Translations under genes and position numbers: made by a program
Notes under the pieces: generated by a model
The model's input: the letters and a program-made list of their open reading frames with translations, nothing else
Database searches by the model: none
What the model was told of the DNA's origin: nothing
Part shown: positions 35,091 through 39,513 of the stretch, piece by piece
Position numbering within the stretch: position 1 is the stretch's first letter
Layout of the letters: each line of letters begins with the position of its first letter
Origin: Puniceicoccales bacterium
Lineage (GTDB): Bacteria > Verrucomicrobiota > Verrucomicrobiia > Opitutales > LL51
DNA: 39,513 nt
Reading direction: 5' to 3'
Assembly (NCBI GenBank): GCA_031268005.1
Contig: JAIRYA010000058.1
Span: 1 to 39,513, forward strand

Positions 35091-35711
35091 ATGAACAAAA
35101 AAGTGATAAATATAGGTATAGTGTTAGGAAATTGTCTTGGCTCGATGCATTGCCATGGGGCAGCGGATCAATTCATGTTTATGAAAAAAAAGCATTTTAA
35201 AAGAAATGACCAATCGATCTGCGATTTCCAGGAAATAGAAAAAAATAATTCACAATTCATCCAAGAAATAGGGCACGGTGGAAAAATTTTATATGAATGG
35301 GAAAAAATATGTCCCTGTGCGGAAATAGTTCCCGATAAACCTTATGGAAAAAGGACAGTGCTCCATGAAAATATTAAAGCTGCCGTTAGGAATAAAAACC
35401 CTAAAGATTTGGTAAAATTACTGAAAAAACCTTCTTCCCAGAACATACGCGATAAATTTATTAAAAAATACCCATTTCTACTTCACGATGTAATAAGGTT
35501 CTACACTGAAACTTTAGAAAATACGGCAACAATTAATAGCATTATAATGATCATTAACCATTTGATAAAATTTGGTTATTTTAATATTCCCGATGAAAGT
35601 GGAAAAACACCTTCCGAATTGTGGAAAGAATTTTCTTCCAAATGCCAAATCTTACAAATTTACTCGAATAAATCGAGAAGAACATCAAATAGAGGGGGAA
35701 TGCAACAGTAA
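35091..35711 (+). CDS. Unrecognised 206-residue protein, possibly exported, helical-repeat-like
   Basis: The N-terminus (MNKK, then VINIGIVLGNCLGSMHC) resembles a weak signal peptide with possible cleavage near HGAA. The remainder is charged and AT-rich in codons. Residues about 90-185 look like helical repeats of ankyrin style: NIKAAVRNKNPKDLVKLLKK, and IIMIINHLIKFGYFNIPDES followed by GKTPSELWKEF, close to the ankyrin G-TPL pattern. No family is firmly recognised. It is convergent with ftsK, two bases apart. A role in host interaction is a guess from composition and the ankyrin-like end. Confidence 0.5.
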   Translation: MNKKVINIGIVLGNCLGSMHCHGAADQFMFMKKKHFKRNDQSICDFQEIEKNNSQFIQEIGHGGKILYEWEKICPCAEIVPDKPYGKRTVLHENIKAAVRNKNPKDLVKLLKKPSSQNIRDKFIKKYPFLLHDVIRFYTETLENTATINSIIMIINHLIKFGYFNIPDESGKTPSELWKEFSSKCQILQIYSNKSRRTSNRGGMQQ

Positions 35712-35713
35712 TT

Positions 35714-37936
35714 CTAGGTATCATTTTCCGAATTAATGGCGACCAGGCCTTGTTCGCGGAGGGTATCCATAATGCGAGCGGCACGATTATAGCCAATCTT
35801 TAATTTCCGCTGCAAGAATGACGTGGAAGCGTGGTCATTGGTGCGAATAATTTCCAATGCGCGGGGAATGAGTTCATCATCCCAACTGCCATCATTGTCA
35901 GCGGCGGATTCGGCGCCGCTTTCGATCTGTTTTTGCACGGATTGTTCAATCATCGGTCCACCATTTTTTTCGTAGAGAAAGTCGACAATTCGATTGATTT
36001 CATCGTCCGAGACCAGCGCGCCTTGGGCCCTCAGTAGCCCCGAGGCCCCCGGAGGAGAAAATAGCATATCCCCTTGTCCGAGGAGTGCCTCCGCTCCACC
36101 CATATCCAAAATGGTCCGGCTGTCCACCTTTGAGGAAACCTTAAAGGCGATGCGGGAGGGTAAATTGGCCTTAATGATTCCCGTGATGACGTTGACCGAT
36201 GGCCGCTGGGTGGCGAGAATGAGATGAATTCCGGCGGCACGTGCCAATTGGGCAATGCGTGCGATACAGGTTTCGATATCACCGGGAGCGATCATCATGA
36301 GATCGGCCAATTCGTCGATAATGCAAACGATATAGGGAAATTTTTTATACTCAAAATCCTCTTCGAAGGAGAGCTTTTTCAGAAAAGGTAATTTTTCGTT
36401 GTAGTTACCGATATTGCGCACGCCGGCTTTTGCGAAAATTTTATAGCGCAATTCCATCTCCGCGATTAGCCACTTGAGGGCATTGGGAACATTTTTAGGA
36501 TCCGTGACGACGGGGATAAGCATGTGGGGAAGTTTATTATAATTTTGCATTTCGACGATTTTGGGATCAACCATGATGAAACGCAGATCTTCCGGCGAAG
36601 CGTGGTAGAGTAAAGAGGCAACGATGGCATTGATACAGACCGTTTTTCCGGAACCGGTAGCACCGGCGATAAGAAGGTGTGGCATTTTGGCGAGATCGTA
36701 GATCATGGGTTCACCGGTAACACCACGCCCAAGAACAATGGGAATGGCCGCTTGGGTTTCGACCCAATTCTTGGATTCGAGAATTTCTCGCAGGTGTACG
36801 CTCGCAGGATTTTTATTGGATAATTCAATGCCAACGCAACCTTTTCCGGGGACGGGAGCGATAATGCGCACGGATTTTGCCGCCAGTCCCAGGGCAATGT
36901 TTTTATCGAGATTGGCAATTTTTTCGACGCGAACGCCCGCTTCCGGCGTAACTTCGTAGCGCGTAATGACAGGGCCTTTGTGGATTTCTCCCGGAGATAC
37001 GGAGACTCCAAATTGAGCCAATACTTCGATGAGACGGCGGATAACAGCTTCGCAATTTTCCTGGCTATTGCTTGAATTTTTCGAAACTTCCAATAGATCA
37101 ATCTTTGGAAAAATATAGTCCGAATCGCATTGCTTTACGGGTATGCTAATCCTATCGATGGTCGTTTCTTCGAAAATTTGAACATCCCGGTGGAATAAAT
37201 CGACTCCATCGACGTAGTCGTGCACATTGCTTGAAACGTCGGGCAACTTATTACTTGGGATATCGGGTAGCCTATGCGTTTCACCGATGGAGTGAAAATC
37301 CTTTCCCTTTGAAAGAGCATTTTCCTTCCCAGTATTATTAGCCTTTCTAAAAAATTTTCGGCCCATTTCGACGATAAATTGAATGGCACTCCCTCCCCAA
37401 GAAAGGGGTTTTAGGAGGAACGGATGCCTGTAGAAAAATAAATATATGGGGAAGGTAATTTGAAGAAACAGTAAGCTGAATAGGATAAAAACACTGCCCA
37501 ATTTTCCAAAAAAGGGGAGAAAAAATCGTTCCAAGGCGAGATTCCCCACAATTCCACCGAGACCGGCCGTCATCGTCATAGGGATATGATAAATTATATA
37601 AAAATGTTGAACCCACTCCAAAAATGTGGACGATAAAAGGAGTACTCCCACCGTCAAAAAGGTGAGCCAAAGGGGAAATTTTCGAGGGAAACAAAAATAA
37701 AAAAGAAGCAATAGGGAAATAGGGAGAAGGAGGTAGGCGGGAGCACCGAATAGGCGAAAAAGCCAAAACGCGGCCGAAGAACCCAGTGCTCCGGCTAAAC
37801 TATTACTCCCGAAGACATAGTCGGTGGTAATAAGATGGCTTTGCTGGGGTGAAAAATCAAAAAGGGCGATACATAGCAGCACGGTAACGATGGCCATGGT
37901 GATTCCCGAAATCATTCTTTTTTTTGTCGACAACAT
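35714..37936 (-). CDS. ftsK: FtsK/SpoIIIE-family DNA translocase
   Basis: FtsK pumps chromosomal DNA at the division septum and coordinates dimer resolution at dif. The 740-residue protein has four or more N-terminal membrane segments (to about residue 175) and a short linker. The motor follows: the alpha/beta part begins near PGPVITRYEVTPE-like sequence (KGPVITRYEVTPEAGVRVEKI, about residue 315), Walker A GATGSGKTVCINAIV is near residue 425, Walker B is IIDELADLMM, and then LATQRPSVNVITGIIKANLPSRIAF. The C-terminal winged-helix gamma domain (RALEIIRTNDHASTSFLQRKLKIGYNRAARIMDTLREQGLV) would read orienting DNA sequences. The motor and gamma domains look complete. Confidence 0.97.
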   Translation of the reverse strand: MLSTKKRMISGITMAIVTVLLCIALFDFSPQQSHLITTDYVFGSNSLAGALGSSAAFWLFRLFGAPAYLLLPISLLLLFYFCFPRKFPLWLTFLTVGVLLLSSTFLEWVQHFYIIYHIPMTMTAGLGGIVGNLALERFFLPFFGKLGSVFILFSLLFLQITFPIYLFFYRHPFLLKPLSWGGSAIQFIVEMGRKFFRKANNTGKENALSKGKDFHSIGETHRLPDIPSNKLPDVSSNVHDYVDGVDLFHRDVQIFEETTIDRISIPVKQCDSDYIFPKIDLLEVSKNSSNSQENCEAVIRRLIEVLAQFGVSVSPGEIHKGPVITRYEVTPEAGVRVEKIANLDKNIALGLAAKSVRIIAPVPGKGCVGIELSNKNPASVHLREILESKNWVETQAAIPIVLGRGVTGEPMIYDLAKMPHLLIAGATGSGKTVCINAIVASLLYHASPEDLRFIMVDPKIVEMQNYNKLPHMLIPVVTDPKNVPNALKWLIAEMELRYKIFAKAGVRNIGNYNEKLPFLKKLSFEEDFEYKKFPYIVCIIDELADLMMIAPGDIETCIARIAQLARAAGIHLILATQRPSVNVITGIIKANLPSRIAFKVSSKVDSRTILDMGGAEALLGQGDMLFSPPGASGLLRAQGALVSDDEINRIVDFLYEKNGGPMIEQSVQKQIESGAESAADNDGSWDDELIPRALEIIRTNDHASTSFLQRKLKIGYNRAARIMDTLREQGLVAINSENDT

Positions 37937-38068
37937 TTTCTTATAGAAATGACTGTACCAAAACTATTGGGGAAGTGCAACAAAATTTATGCGCATGTGA
38001 CAAAATTTCGAAAGTTTTGAGTTTTTTCTTGATCCTAGGAGGGATATTTTTTCGATAAATCCGTTTTT

Positions 38069-38145
38069 GGGGGATTAGCTCAGTTGGTTAGAGCGTTTGC
38101 ATGACACGCAAGAGGTCACTGGTTCGAGCCCAGTATCTCCCACCA
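38069..38145 (+). tRNA. tRNA-Val (anticodon GAC)
   Basis: Acceptor GGGGGAT pairs with ATCTCCC (one G-U). Anticodon stem TTTGC/GCAAG closes loop ATGACAC, giving anticodon GAC. The T arm (CTGGTTCGAGCCCAG) and encoded CCA (38143-38145) are present. It reads GUC/GUU. Confidence 0.95.
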
Positions 38146-38216
38146 CTTTTGTTGAAGTGGGAATGAAAAAATAAGATAGCATTGCAAAATTTGAAAAAAT
38201 TCTAGGATACGGCGCC

Positions 38217-39305
38217 GTGAATATTCTTTTTGCCAGTGGAGGATCCGGGGGACATATGGCTCCAGCAATTGCCATTGCGGAACAATTGACAAAACATCGG
38301 TGTATTTTCACGATGAGTAACAAAAAAGTGGATGAAGTTTTTTCTAAAAAATACGATCAATTTCCCTTCGTTAAAGCCAGGGTAACGTCTTTCAGATGGT
38401 CGCCCATTGCATTTTTAAAATTTTTTCATTCCCAAATCGCATCCCTACGCTTTGCGCTACGCTTTTTAAAGGAAAATAAAATCGATCTCGTCATTTCCTT
38501 CGGCGGTTTCAGCTCCTTTGCCTTTGTCCTAGCGGCAAAAATAAAAAAAATTCCATCCATTCTCTACGAATCCAATGTTATTCCGGGAAAGGCGATCCGT
38601 ATTTCCTCCCAATTTGCCGATAAAATACTACTTCCCAATGGCGTTTCCCTGGGAGAGAAAAAAAATATCGAGCACGTGGATTTTCCCATTCGCCAAGAAT
38701 TTGTAGATATGTCCAAAGCCGATGCGCGTGCCCAACTCGGTTGGCCCCCTTCAAAAAAAATTATTCTTTTTATCGGCGGTAGTAATGGCGCAATGGTATT
38801 CAATAAGTGGGTTCAGCAAAATTTTATGCGCCTAGCCTACCACAACGTCGACATCCATTGCATCGGAGGCTCCGGATTTAGCGAAGAAAAGGAAATCACC
38901 TTCGAAGACTGCACACTTCGCATGCTTCCCTTTTGCGAAAATATGAACCCGGTTCTGCGCGCATGCGATCTGGTCATCGCACGGGCAGGAGCCGGTACCA
39001 TCGCCGAATGCCAATTCTGTAAAAAGCCAATGATTCTAATTCCCCATCCTCTTTCCGCGGATAACCACCAATTGGCCAATGCAAAAAAAGCGGAAAAACA
39101 GGGAATTGCCGCCGTTGTTGAACAAAATAATCTCGAAAGCTTGGCCAGTCAAATCCTTGAAATGCTTTCAAATTCCTCCATCCTATCCTCCATGCAGCGC
39201 AATCTCGAAAAGACATTCGTTCCCAGAGCCGCCGAACAAATCGCTTCCATCGTTGAAAATTTTCTCCAGGAGAGAAAAAATAAACCGAAAAAACGTCAAA
39301 CATAA
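38217..39305 (+). CDS. murG: UDP-GlcNAc:undecaprenyl-PP-MurNAc-pentapeptide GlcNAc transferase
   Basis: MurG (glycosyltransferase family 28) converts lipid I to lipid II at the inner face of the inner membrane, a key step of peptidoglycan synthesis. The glycine-rich FASGGSGGHMAPAIAIAE starts the protein. ISFGGFSSFAFVLAAK, LFIGGSNGAMVFNKW near residue 183, and the donor-binding ARAGAGTIAECQFCKKPMILIPHPLSADNHQLANA near residue 258 are all typical. The start is GTG 38217 with AGGA about ten bases upstream. It is not in a mur/fts gene cluster here; tRNA-Val precedes it. Confidence 0.95.
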   Translation: MNILFASGGSGGHMAPAIAIAEQLTKHRCIFTMSNKKVDEVFSKKYDQFPFVKARVTSFRWSPIAFLKFFHSQIASLRFALRFLKENKIDLVISFGGFSSFAFVLAAKIKKIPSILYESNVIPGKAIRISSQFADKILLPNGVSLGEKKNIEHVDFPIRQEFVDMSKADARAQLGWPPSKKIILFIGGSNGAMVFNKWVQQNFMRLAYHNVDIHCIGGSGFSEEKEITFEDCTLRMLPFCENMNPVLRACDLVIARAGAGTIAECQFCKKPMILIPHPLSADNHQLANAKKAEKQGIAAVVEQNNLESLASQILEMLSNSSILSSMQRNLEKTFVPRAAEQIASIVENFLQERKNKPKKRQT

Positions 39306-39390
39306 AGTTTGCCGCGTTGAAAATTATCGCAAAGCACAATTCTTTCATTATTTTTATTCTATTTTTTATATTTAGGAGTTAAAAATCCTT

Positions 39391-39456
39391 ATGAAAGCCA
39401 TTGCCCTTTTACTTTCCGTTATTTCCAGTACAAAAACCAAAAGCCCTAACTATTAA
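39391..39456 (+). CDS. Possible short reading frame with strong ribosome-binding site
   Basis: TTTAGGAGTTAA (39373-39384) precedes ATG 39391, which opens a 21-codon frame (MKAIALLLSVISSTKTKSPNY) with a signal-peptide-like beginning. It ends at TAA 39454-39456. It could be a leader peptide, the start of a broken secreted-protein gene, or chance. The window ends 57 bases later, so the continuation cannot be judged. Confidence 0.25.
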   Translation: MKAIALLLSVISSTKTKSPNY

Positions 39457-39513
39457 TGACCCTTTCAAAAATTATTCTCCGTTTTTCTATTTATTTCCTA
39501 GCAACCAATTAAA

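Noticed and set aside
38075-38323. Minus-strand frame ending GDTGLEPVTSCVSCKRSN over tRNA-Val and the start of murG
   Set aside because: This peptide is the familiar false translation of the antisense strand of a tRNA gene; the tRNA and murG explain the sequence.

Overview
The window comes from a Gram-negative bacterium with a moderately AT-rich genome. The outer-membrane biogenesis genes (lpxB, an LptF/G permease, an MCE/Mla-type lipid transporter, a predicted beta-barrel protein) show the two-membrane envelope. A single-chain glycyl-tRNA synthetase, the diadenylate cyclase architecture and the mix of genes would fit a host-associated member of the Verrucomicrobiota (Opitutae/Puniceicoccales-like). 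That placement is an inference, and no rRNA gene is present to confirm it.

Most of the window is dispersed housekeeping genes in short operons. From left to right: yajC (cut by the window edge), a CPBP protease, dnaN, a three-domain diadenylate cyclase, comEC, an outer-membrane protein, an MCE transport operon (ATPase, MCE protein, lipoprotein), eno, a kinase-like NTPase overlapping a PnuC-like half-transporter, glyS, ychF-lpxB, an LptF/G permease, infA-mnmE, an SPFH protein, tRNA-Leu, a 51-residue membrane protein, gapA, cysS, tRNA-Gly, the rplY-pth-rpsF-ssb-rplI operon, a stand-alone 5'-3' exonuclease, ftsK, tRNA-Val and murG.

Between these genes lie large, lysine-rich, AT-rich genes that look like host-interaction effectors. 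The clearest encodes a 669-residue protein with the CKSGKDRTG phosphatase signature of the SopB/IpgD inositol-phosphate phosphatases, which are type III secretion effectors. A 711-residue protein with an ankyrin-like segment, an unrecognised 493-residue protein and a small, possibly exported, helical-repeat-like protein complete the group. No secretion apparatus lies in the window, so delivery is inferred.

The other notable element is a family of intergenic repeats built from consecutive near-perfect palindromes. Two long copies (about 5565-5824 and 28556-28796) share the same order of hairpins. Their arms differ in sequence but still pair, and hairpin modules are gained or lost between copies. 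A third, short copy lies next to the 3' end of the lptF-like gene. No CRISPR array, rRNA operon, insertion sequence or prophage was seen.
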